Below are positions 37,418-44,623 of a DNA stretch of 64,000 nucleotides, in pieces. Location of the stretch: NCBI RefSeq assembly GCF_001619955.1, contig NZ_LQQO01000015.1, positions 33,201-97,200 on the forward strand, written 5' to 3'. Both the position numbers and the translations under genes were made by a program. How positions within the stretch are numbered: the first letter of the stretch is position 1; every line of letters begins with the position of its first letter. The stretch is from Sphingomonas hankookensis. GTDB taxonomy: Bacteria; Pseudomonadota; Alphaproteobacteria; Sphingomonadales; Sphingomonadaceae. The notes beneath the pieces are model-generated. The model worked only from the letters and a program-made list of their open reading frames with translations, was not told the DNA's origin and made no database searches.

Positions 37418-37725
37418 GTGCGCCGGCCAATCCGGTGCGGGGTGAGGCGAGTGTCCGCGTGCATGGCGAAACGTTGGTGCTGCGACCGAGTTTCGCGGCG
37501 CTGGTCGCGGCGGAGGCGGAGGTCGGGTCGCTGTTCGCGCTGGTCGAGCGGGCGGCGGCGGGGCGGCTGACGCTGGCCGAGCTGGTCGCGCTGCTGTGGC
37601 ACTGCCTGCGCGATCCGGCGCCGATGGGGCGCGAGGCGTTTGCCGAGGGGGTGACGGCGGGCGGGATGGCGGCGGCGACCCCGGCGCTGAAAATCCTGAT
37701 CGCGCAGATCTTGGGCGGGCGGTGA
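37414..37725 (+). CDS. GTA gp10-family tail assembly chaperone
   Basis: 103 residues matching the gene-transfer-agent gp10 family: NPVRGEASVRVHGETLVLRPSFAALVAAEAEVGSLFALVERAAAGRLTLAELVALLWHCL. It probably binds tail tube or tape-measure protein during assembly. ATGA overlap upstream and GTGA overlap downstream indicate tight coupling. Confidence 0.85.
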   Translation: MSAPANPVRGEASVRVHGETLVLRPSFAALVAAEAEVGSLFALVERAAAGRLTLAELVALLWHCLRDPAPMGREAFAEGVTAGGMAAATPALKILIAQILGGR

Positions 37726-37913
37726 GCTTCGCCGAGGGGGCGGGGCGGATGGCGGGGCTGGCCGGTGTGGCGTTCGGCTGGGGGCCCGACGCCTTCTGGT
37801 CCGCGACGCCCGCCGAGCTGGCGGCGCTGGTGCAGGCGGTGCAGGGCGATGCGCCCGACCCCTGCGACCGGATCACGATCGACCGATTGAAGGAGCGTTT
37901 TCCCGATGGATGA
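37722..37913 (+). CDS. Second small GTA tail assembly chaperone (rcc01693-like)
   Basis: 63 residues from a GTG start overlapping the gp10 stop. MAGLAGVAFGWGPDAFWSATPAELAALVQAV matches the short phage tail assembly chaperone family encoded between gp10 and the tape measure in GTAs. Its end overlaps the tape-measure start by 8 bp. Too short for routine ORF calling but well supported by context and pattern. Confidence 0.82.
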   Translation: MSFAEGAGRMAGLAGVAFGWGPDAFWSATPAELAALVQAVQGDAPDPCDRITIDRLKERFPDG

Positions 37914-38451
37914 GGAAATCGAACGGCTGGTCGTGCGCGTGCGCGCCGATACCGCCGGGTTCGCGCAGGATGTGGCGACGATGCAGGCGAGCCTCGACGG
38001 GCCGTTTGCGGGCGGGATCGACCGGGCGGGGCGGGCGGTCGAGACGACGCTGGCGCGCGCGATCCGCAGCGGCAAGCTGGGGTTCGACGATCTGCGCGAT
38101 ACGGCGCTGAAGGTGCTGGGCGAGATTGCGGCGGCGGCGGTGGTCGGGGCGGTGACGCCGGGGGGCGGTGGCGGGCTGATCGCTTTGCTGGGGCAGTTGA
38201 TCGGCGGGGCGCCGGGGCGGGCGACCGGCGGTCCGGTCAGTCCACAGCGGCCCTATTGGGTCGGTGAGCGCGGGCCGGAATTGTTCGTGCCGACCAGCAG
38301 CGGACAGGTGGTCGCGGCACAGGGCGGCGGTGCGCGCGAGGTGCGGGTGGCGATCACGGTCAACGCCGCCGGCGGCGACGCGCCCCGCGCGCTGCAACAG
38401 TCGAGCCGGCAGGTCGCGCGGGCGGTGCGCGCCGCGCTGATGGAGGCGTGA
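37906..38451 (+). CDS. GTA tape-measure protein (gp11-like, short)
   Basis: 181 residues. The helical N-terminus (ERLVVRVRADTAGFAQDVATMQASLDGPFAGG) is typical of GTA tape measures. It then has Gly/Ala-rich hydrophobic segments (ALKVLGEIAAAAVVGAVTPGG) and the tail-associated GGPVSPQRPYWVGERGPELFVP motif. Tail length in siphophages scales with this protein, so 181 residues predicts a very short tail, consistent with GTA particles. aaggag precedes the ATG. Confidence 0.87.
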   Translation: MDEEIERLVVRVRADTAGFAQDVATMQASLDGPFAGGIDRAGRAVETTLARAIRSGKLGFDDLRDTALKVLGEIAAAAVVGAVTPGGGGGLIALLGQLIGGAPGRATGGPVSPQRPYWVGERGPELFVPTSSGQVVAAQGGGAREVRVAITVNAAGGDAPRALQQSSRQVARAVRAALMEA

Positions 38452-38454
38452 ACC

Positions 38455-40743
38455 ATGGGATATTGGCTGGCGGAGCGGCGCACGGTGCAGGAGGCGGGGG
38501 TGCTGTCGCGGTTCGACCCTGCCTATTGGACGGTCGATTTTCCGCGTCCGATGATGGCGTCGGTGGTGACGACGGGCGCGGATGCGCTGCGGGTCGACTG
38601 CGTCTTTTACCGGCAGGACGATCTGGCGGGGCTGATCTGGGCATCGGAGGATGTCCACGACCACCCGCTGCTGCGCTATGACACGGTGCGCGATTATCGC
38701 GATTGTACCTTGCGGTTCCGCTGGCGGTCCGGCGGCATCCGGCCGCTGGATGCGCGGCATGGCCCGGTGCTGACCATCGAGGGGCGCGATGCGGGCGGTG
38801 TAGCGCGGGCCTGGTATGTGCGGTTGTGGAATTACGCGACCGGCACGCCCGAGGATGCCGAGGTCGTGATCGACTTTGCGAGCGTCGTCGGCGGGTACAG
38901 GCTGCCCGAGGACGGCGTGCCGGTCTGGGCGGGCGATGTCGACCGGATGTTCGTGTCGCTGGTGCCGCCGGACTATGCCGAGGGTGGCGCCTTGCTGGCG
39001 GCGCCGGCGGAGGGCTGGGCGGAGATGTCGGCGATCCGGTGCGAGGGGCCGGGATCGGTGCTGGGCGTCGGCGATGTGGTGCTGCCCGAACATGACCTGC
39101 GGATCGCGAGCGGCTATGACGACAGCTATCACCTGACGCCCGAACGGCTGCTGCACAATGCGCTGCGGCTGGGGTATCGTGGTGCCCTCGTCCACTATGT
39201 GGGCATGAGCCATTATTTCCGGCTCGAACGGTCGGGTGACGGGCTGTTCGTGTCGCTGGCCGGGGGCGTGCTGAATGGGCCGTGCGCCGCGTGGCATCGC
39301 GACTTTGCCGAGCGGGCGGGGGCGCTGGGGTTCGATCCGATCTGGTCGCTCAGCTACGAATTGTTCGACGCGCATTGCTGGGGCGACTGGAAACAGCGGG
39401 CGAGTGACGGGTCGCCTGCGCTGACCGGATGGGTGCCGCCCTCGACCTTGCTGTCGCCGGCGCATTCGGGCGCGATGGGGTATCTGCAGGCGGTGGCGCG
39501 GGCGTTCGTCGGGATCGCGCGGGCGGCGGGCGGGCGCGGGCGGTTCCAGGTCGGCGAGCCATGGTGGTGGGTGACCACCGATCATCGCATCTGCCTGTAC
39601 GACGATGCCGCGCGGGTCGCGCTGGGCGGTGACGTGCCGGTGATCGACGATGTGCGCGGGCGTTTGAGCGCGGCGCAGCGGGGGTTGCTCGACCGGGCGG
39701 GGGCGTTGCTGGCCAGCTCGACGGCGGCCTTGGTCGCGGCGGCGCGGAGCGCGGGGGCGGAGGAGGCGTTGCTGCTCGCCTATCTGCCGACGATCCTGAA
39801 TGCCGACAGCCCCGAGGTCAGCCGGGCGAACCTGCCGGTCGGCTGGGCAAGGCCGGCGTTCGATGTGTTGCAGCTGGAGGATTATGACTGGGCGGCGACC
39901 GGCAATGTCGGGGCGACGGCGCGGGGCGTCGCGGCGGCGGGGGTAAGGCTCGGTTATCCGGCGCACGAACAGCATTATTTCTCGGGCTTCGTGCTGAAGC
40001 GCGAGGACCGGGCGCAGTGGCGCTCGATTGCCGAGGCTGCGGAGGTGGCGATGGCGAGGGGCGTGGCGGAGACGTTCGTCTGGGCGCTGCCGCAGGTGCT
40101 GCGCGACGGGTTCATCTATTTTCAGGAGGAGGGGGCGATGGAGGCGTTCGATGACGTGCGCTTTCCGCTGGCGCTGGGCGCGGAGGCCGAGGTGATGCCG
40201 GAGACGTCGACCGCGATCGCGGTGGCGGCGGGCGGGCACGAGGCGCGCAATGTCGACTGGGCGGAACCGCGCACCCGCTATGATGTCGGACCCGGCGTGC
40301 GGTCGCAGGCGGATGTGGCGCTGCTGCTCGATTTCTTTCGCGCCAGGCTGGGGCCGGCGCGGGCGTTCCGGTTGCAGGACCCGTTCGATCATTCGACGGC
40401 CGCGGTGCCGGGATTTGGCGATGTGGTGATCGGGATCGGCGATGGCGCGACGACGCGGTTCGCGCTGGTGAAGCGGTACGGGCAGATGGTGCGGCGGATC
40501 ACCCGGCCGGTGGCGGGCAGCGTGCGGGTCGGCGTGGGCGGGGTCGAGACGCAGGGCTTTTCGGTCGGCGCGGGCGGTGTCGTGCTGCTCGACGTCGCGC
40601 CGGGCAAGGGCGTGGCGGTGACGGCGGGGTTCGTGTTCGACGTGCCGGTGCGCTTTGCCGAAGACCGGTTGCAGGTGGCGCGGGCGACCCATGGCGCAGG
40701 TGTCGCGGCCAGCGTGCCGCTGATCGAGGTGCGCGAGGCATGA
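38455..40743 (+). CDS. GTA distal tail protein (DUF2460) fused to a large N-terminal glycosidase-like module
   Basis: 762 residues. The C-terminal ~200 residues (from about M562: MEAFDDVRFPLALGAEAE, ARNVDWAEPRTRYDVGPGVRS, LLDFFRARLGPARAFRLQDPFDHST) are the DUF2460/gp12 distal-tail domain, which in RcGTA is a stand-alone protein. The first ~210 residues look beta-rich (DFPRPMMASVVTTG). About residues 215-560 look like a TIM-barrel hydrolase: LGYRGALVHYVGMSHYF, AGALGFDPIWSLSYELFD, QVGEPWWW (E368) and LQLEDYDW. The N-terminal part may match modules annotated as non-contractile tail sheath. A strong internal ribosome-binding site precedes codon 562. Confidence 0.85.
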   Translation: MGYWLAERRTVQEAGVLSRFDPAYWTVDFPRPMMASVVTTGADALRVDCVFYRQDDLAGLIWASEDVHDHPLLRYDTVRDYRDCTLRFRWRSGGIRPLDARHGPVLTIEGRDAGGVARAWYVRLWNYATGTPEDAEVVIDFASVVGGYRLPEDGVPVWAGDVDRMFVSLVPPDYAEGGALLAAPAEGWAEMSAIRCEGPGSVLGVGDVVLPEHDLRIASGYDDSYHLTPERLLHNALRLGYRGALVHYVGMSHYFRLERSGDGLFVSLAGGVLNGPCAAWHRDFAERAGALGFDPIWSLSYELFDAHCWGDWKQRASDGSPALTGWVPPSTLLSPAHSGAMGYLQAVARAFVGIARAAGGRGRFQVGEPWWWVTTDHRICLYDDAARVALGGDVPVIDDVRGRLSAAQRGLLDRAGALLASSTAALVAAARSAGAEEALLLAYLPTILNADSPEVSRANLPVGWARPAFDVLQLEDYDWAATGNVGATARGVAAAGVRLGYPAHEQHYFSGFVLKREDRAQWRSIAEAAEVAMARGVAETFVWALPQVLRDGFIYFQEEGAMEAFDDVRFPLALGAEAEVMPETSTAIAVAAGGHEARNVDWAEPRTRYDVGPGVRSQADVALLLDFFRARLGPARAFRLQDPFDHSTAAVPGFGDVVIGIGDGATTRFALVKRYGQMVRRITRPVAGSVRVGVGGVETQGFSVGAGGVVLLDVAPGKGVAVTAGFVFDVPVRFAEDRLQVARATHGAGVAASVPLIEVREA
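40124..40140 (+). promoter_or_regulatory. Internal ribosome-binding site and ATG at the DUF2460 domain boundary
   Basis: Inside the fused tail gene, AGGAGG (40124-40129) lies 8 nt before an in-frame ATG (40138, codon 562), exactly where the DUF2460 domain begins. Initiation here would yield a separate ~201-residue distal tail protein of normal GTA size in addition to the full-length product. Confidence 0.5.
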
Positions 40744-41522
40744 GCGCGGTCACGACGCTGACGCTGTGCTGGCGGATCGAGCGGCGCGACGGGGTGACGT
40801 TCGGGCTGACCGCGCATGACCGCGACCTGGTGGTGGACGGGCTGACCTATCGCGCGGCGCCGGGGATGACTCCGTCGGCGATCGTGCGCGACGATACGCT
40901 CGACGCGCCGGCGATGAGCGTCGAGGGGGCGCTGAGCCATGCCGCGATCCGGGAAAGCGACCTGCTGGCCGGGCGCTATGACGGGGCGCGGGTGGCGGTG
41001 TTCGCGATCGACTGGGAACGGCCGGGGGCGGCGGTGCCGGTCGCGAGCGGCCGGATCGGCGCGGTCGAGGCGGGGCGGGGGAGCTTTGCTGCCGAAGTGC
41101 TGGGCGGCGAGGTGCGGCTGGAGGCGCCGGTGGTCGAGGCGACCTCGCCCGGATGCCGCGCGACGCTGGGCGACCGCAGGTGCCGGGTGGCGATGCGCGG
41201 GCGGCGGAAGGTCGTGCGGGTCGTCGCGCAGGAGGGCGAGCGGCTGGTGCTGGCGGCGGGGGCGGGGTTTGCGCGCGGGCGGCTGCGGTGGATCGGCGGG
41301 GCGAATGGCGGGCTGTCGGCGTTCGTCGTCGCGGCGGATGCGGAGAGCGTGACGCTGGAGGCGGTGCCGGGCTTCGAGGGGACGGGGGCATTCGTCGAGC
41401 TGAGCGAGGGGTGCGACGGGACGCTGGCGACCTGTCGCGACCGGTTCGGCAATGTCGCGAATTTTCGGGGCGAGCCGCATCTGCCCGGCATCGACCTGCT
41501 GACCCGCTATCCCGGCGCATGA
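40740..41522 (+). CDS. GTA baseplate hub protein (DUF2163/BR0599 family, gp13-like)
   Basis: 260 residues. The N-terminal domain has TLTLCWRIERRDGVTFGLTAHDRDL and GMTPSAIVRDDTLDAPAMSVEGAL. The C-terminal domain has TSPGCRATLGDRRCRV and SEGCDGTLATCRDRFGNVANFRGEPHLPG. Cys139, 148, 225 and 232 form two pairs conserved in the family, consistent with a bound metal or iron-sulphur site as I recall for the RcGTA hub. Overlaps neighbours by 4 bp on both sides. Confidence 0.92.
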   Translation: MSAVTTLTLCWRIERRDGVTFGLTAHDRDLVVDGLTYRAAPGMTPSAIVRDDTLDAPAMSVEGALSHAAIRESDLLAGRYDGARVAVFAIDWERPGAAVPVASGRIGAVEAGRGSFAAEVLGGEVRLEAPVVEATSPGCRATLGDRRCRVAMRGRRKVVRVVAQEGERLVLAAGAGFARGRLRWIGGANGGLSAFVVAADAESVTLEAVPGFEGTGAFVELSEGCDGTLATCRDRFGNVANFRGEPHLPGIDLLTRYPGA

Positions 41523-42175
41523 GCGCGGTCGGGCGGGCACGCAGCGTCATCGGGTGTCGGTTCCGCCGGCAGGGGCGGACGCCGGACGACGGATTCGACT
41601 GTGTCGGGCTGGTCGGCTGGGCGCACTGCGTCGCGGTGCCGGACGATTGTCCGCCGCGCTGTAGCGATGTGGCGCGGGTGGTGGCCGGGCTGGGGCAGGG
41701 GTTCCGGCAGGTCGAGCAGGCGGTGGCGGGCGATGTGCTGCTGATCGAAAGCGGGCCGGGGCAGCTGCATCTGGCGATCGCGAGTGGCGACGGCGTGATC
41801 CACGCCGATGCGGTGGCGCGGGCGGTGGTCGAACGGCCGGGGCCGCCGCCGTGGCCGGTCCTGAGCATCTGGCGCAAACGGGAGGACGAACATGGCGACG
41901 ATGGTGCTGACGACGCTGGGCGGCGCAGTGGCGGGGCCGGTCGGGGCGGCGCTGGGGCGTGTGGCGGGCGGGGCGGTGGACGGCGCGATCTTCGGCGGAC
42001 AGGCGCGGCAGGGGCCGAGGCTGCGCGAATTGCAGGTGCAGCTGTCGAGCAATGGCGCGCAGATCCCCAAGCTGTTCGGCACGATGCGGGTGGCGGGGAC
42101 GGTGATCTGGGCGACCGACCTGCGCGAGGCGGCGTCGACCAGCGGCAAGGGCGCGGGGCGGACGATGCAGTTTAG
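41519..42175 (+). CDS. GTA NlpC/P60 cell-wall peptidase (gp14-like) with an overlapping C-terminal extension
   Basis: The first ~123 residues are a complete NlpC/P60 domain: catalytic Cys28 in DDGFDCVGLVGW, His84 in GQLHLAIASG and His95 in VIHADAV. It should digest peptidoglycan during DNA delivery. The frame has no stop at the usual place after WRKRE but continues for about 95 low-complexity Gly/Ala/Asp/Arg residues, overlapping the megatron gene (start 41892) by 284 bp in another frame. The stop codon may have been lost; the extension is probably not functional. Confidence 0.85.
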   Translation: MSAVGRARSVIGCRFRRQGRTPDDGFDCVGLVGWAHCVAVPDDCPPRCSDVARVVAGLGQGFRQVEQAVAGDVLLIESGPGQLHLAIASGDGVIHADAVARAVVERPGPPPWPVLSIWRKREDEHGDDGADDAGRRSGGAGRGGAGACGGRGGGRRDLRRTGAAGAEAARIAGAAVEQWRADPQAVRHDAGGGDGDLGDRPARGGVDQRQGRGADDAV

Positions 42176-44018
42176 CTATAGCGCTTCGTTCGCGGTCGCG
42201 CTGTCGGGGCGGCCGATCCGGGGCATTCGCCGCATCTGGGCCGAGGGGAAGTTGCTGCGCGGGGCGGCAGGCGACTGGAAGACGCGCACCGGCGGCTTTC
42301 GCTGGTATCCGGGCGACGAGGCGCAGATGCCCGATCCGCTGATCGCGAGCCGGGTCGGGATCGCCGACGCGCCGGCCTATCGCGGCATCGCCTATGCGGT
42401 GTTCGAGGATCTGGCGCTCGCCGATTTCGGCAACCGCATCCCGTCGCTGACCTTCGAGGTGGAGGCGGATGCCGGGCCGGTGGCGGTCGGGACGATCGTC
42501 GAGGCGCTGGGCGGGGGCGCGATCCGTGCCGAGGATGCGGGTCCGCTGTTCGCCGGCTATGCGGCCAGTGGCGCGCAGGTGCGTGACGCGATCGAGGCGA
42601 TCGTCGAGCCGCTGGGCGGGTGGTATGCCGCCGCGGACGACGGCACGGCGCTGCGGATCGGGGCGGGGCCGGCGCGGGCATTGCGCGATGCGCCGCTGCC
42701 GACCGATGCGCCGACGTGGCGTCGTCCGCCGATTGCGCCGGCCGATATCGTCATCGCCTATCACGATATCGCACGCGATTATCAGGCGGGGGTGCAGCAG
42801 ATTTTGCGCCTTGGCGGCACGGCACGGGTGGTCCGGATCGAACTGCCCGCCGCGCTGGATGCGGCGACGGCGGCGCGGATCGCCGGCGATGTGGCGGCGC
42901 GGGAGACGGCACTGGGCGATGTCCGGACGGTCGCGCTCGACTGGCGGTCGATCGATGTGGCGCCGGGCGAGCGGGTGACGCTGTCGGACGTACCGGGCCT
43001 GTGGCGGGTGCGGCGGACGCGGATCGAGGCGATGCGGATCACGCTGGAACTGGTGCGGATCGCGGGTGCCGGCCATGCCGCGCGGCCGGCGACCGGGGTG
43101 CCGCAGCTGGCGGCGGACGTGCCGGCGGGACGGACCGTGATCCGGCTGGTCGAACTGCCCGGCGAAGATGCGGGGGCTGTCCCGGTAGTCCATGCCGTCG
43201 CCGCCGGCACAACGGCGGGCTGGCGGCAGGCGATGCTGTCGATCGGCGGCGATGCGACCGGCTGGCGCGAGATCGGCAGTACTGCCGCCGGCGGGGTGAT
43301 CGGGTCGGTGACGGTGCCACCGGCGGCGGCGACATCGCTGGTCGAGGATCGGGCCTCGGCGATCGAGGTCACGTTGCTGCACGATGCGATGACGCTGGAG
43401 AGTATCGATGCGGCGGCGATGGATCGTGGCGGCAATGCCGCGCTGGTCGGTGAGGAGATCGTGCAATTCGGGTCGGCGGTACGGACCGGTCCCTGCCGCT
43501 GGCGGCTGTTGCGCCTGTGGCGGGGCGTGCGGGGCACCGCATCGGCGATGGCGACCCATCGCCCGGGCGAAGGCTTCGTGCTGCTCGATCCTGCCACGCT
43601 GCGTCCGGTCGATGGCGCGATGACCGGCGTTCCGATCGCAATGATGGCGGCCGGCATTGTGGACGGCGACGTGGCGAACGCGACGATGGTTCCGACCGGG
43701 CGATGGCTGGTGCCGCCGGCCCCGGTTCACCTGTCGATCATGGCCAGTCGCGACGGCCCGCTTCTGCGCTGGAGCCGCCGGGCGCGACAGTTCGCCCCGT
43801 GGCGCGACGGGGTCGACCAGCCGCTGGTCGAGGAGCGCGAGGCGTATCTGTTGACCGTGACCGATGCCGCCGGAACCGCCCGGTCGATCGAACTGACGGA
43901 GACGCAATGGCGTCCGGTCGACATCGTCGGCCGGGTGACGATCGAGCTGCGCCAGATCGGCACGAACGGCCTGTCGCCGCCGGCCACCCTGTCCTATTCC
44001 CCGGAGATGTCGCGATGA
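41892..44018 (+). CDS. GTA baseplate megatron / host-specificity tail protein (gp15-like, short form)
   Basis: 708 residues. The N-terminus is hydrophobic and Gly-rich (MVLTTLGGAVAGPVGAALGRVAGGAVDGAIFG). Then LQVQLSSNGAQIPKLFGTMRVAGTVIWATDL, the phage tail-3-like part (DWRSIDVAPGERVTL, RVRRTRIEAMRITLEL) and the C-terminal GTA domain (GEEIVQFGSA, LLRLWRGVRGTASAMATHRPGEGFVLL). RcGTA gp15 is nearly twice as long and includes a GTA TIM-barrel domain that I do not see here. gggaggac precedes the ATG at 41892. Confidence 0.92.
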   Translation: MATMVLTTLGGAVAGPVGAALGRVAGGAVDGAIFGGQARQGPRLRELQVQLSSNGAQIPKLFGTMRVAGTVIWATDLREAASTSGKGAGRTMQFSYSASFAVALSGRPIRGIRRIWAEGKLLRGAAGDWKTRTGGFRWYPGDEAQMPDPLIASRVGIADAPAYRGIAYAVFEDLALADFGNRIPSLTFEVEADAGPVAVGTIVEALGGGAIRAEDAGPLFAGYAASGAQVRDAIEAIVEPLGGWYAAADDGTALRIGAGPARALRDAPLPTDAPTWRRPPIAPADIVIAYHDIARDYQAGVQQILRLGGTARVVRIELPAALDAATAARIAGDVAARETALGDVRTVALDWRSIDVAPGERVTLSDVPGLWRVRRTRIEAMRITLELVRIAGAGHAARPATGVPQLAADVPAGRTVIRLVELPGEDAGAVPVVHAVAAGTTAGWRQAMLSIGGDATGWREIGSTAAGGVIGSVTVPPAAATSLVEDRASAIEVTLLHDAMTLESIDAAAMDRGGNAALVGEEIVQFGSAVRTGPCRWRLLRLWRGVRGTASAMATHRPGEGFVLLDPATLRPVDGAMTGVPIAMMAAGIVDGDVANATMVPTGRWLVPPAPVHLSIMASRDGPLLRWSRRARQFAPWRDGVDQPLVEEREAYLLTVTDAAGTARSIELTETQWRPVDIVGRVTIELRQIGTNGLSPPATLSYSPEMSR

Positions 44019-44515
44019 ACGAGCTGACCCATCGTCTTGGCCTGCCGCTGCTTCACGTTGCGCAGGCGCACAAGGAAATGGCGCATAACGAGGCGCTTAT
44101 GCTGGTCGACCTGCTGTTGCACGGATGCGTCGCCGGGGTGGCGCAGGACGCGCCGCCGGTGGCCGCGGCGCCCGGCCAATGCTGGATCACGGGCGCTGCG
44201 CCGAGCGGCGAGTGGGCCGGGCAGGCGGGACGGATCGCCGGCATGACCGAAGGCGGCTGGCGCTTCGTGTCGCCGCGCGAGGGTATGCGATTCTGGTGGA
44301 CCGGTGGCGAAACGACCGTGGAGTTCCGCGGGGGTGCGTGGCGGCTCGGCGAAGTGTCCGCCCGCCGGATCGTGATCGCCGGAAACCCGGTCGTGGGAGC
44401 GCAGCAACCGGCGATCGCGGCCCCGCAGGGCGGTACGGCCCGCGACGAAGAGGCACGGACGGCGGTAACGGCGATCCTGGCGGCGCTGCGTGCGCACGGG
44501 CTGATCGCGGGCTGA
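44015..44515 (+). CDS. DUF2793 tail-associated protein, last GTA gene
   Basis: 166 residues matching DUF2793: THRLGLPLLHVAQAHKEMAHNEALMLVDLLLHG at the N-terminus, then beta segments (PGQCWITGAAPSGEWAGQAGRIAGMTEGGWRFVSPREGMRFWW). ATGA overlap with the megatron stop places it in the same operon. DUF2793 proteins are usually found with phage or GTA tails and may contribute to receptor binding. The C-terminal helix (RTAVTAILAALRAHGLI) resembles trimerisation segments of tail fibres; inference. Confidence 0.85.
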   Translation: MNELTHRLGLPLLHVAQAHKEMAHNEALMLVDLLLHGCVAGVAQDAPPVAAAPGQCWITGAAPSGEWAGQAGRIAGMTEGGWRFVSPREGMRFWWTGGETTVEFRGGAWRLGEVSARRIVIAGNPVVGAQQPAIAAPQGGTARDEEARTAVTAILAALRAHGLIAG

Positions 44516-44623
44516 AAAGCGTGTCTTTCCTGCAACAGCGCAGAATTTGTGCGCTTGCGTGGAAACTATCGCTTCGGTACTTGGTTTGCGCTGTCCGTAG
44601 GACAACTGTGAAAGGGGACTAGA

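Noticed and set aside
37873..40692. 939-codon minus-strand frame opposite the tape-measure and distal-tail genes
   Set aside because: Shadow frame rich in Arg, His and Pro. The plus strand encodes a colinear GTA series with family motifs and ribosome-binding sites.
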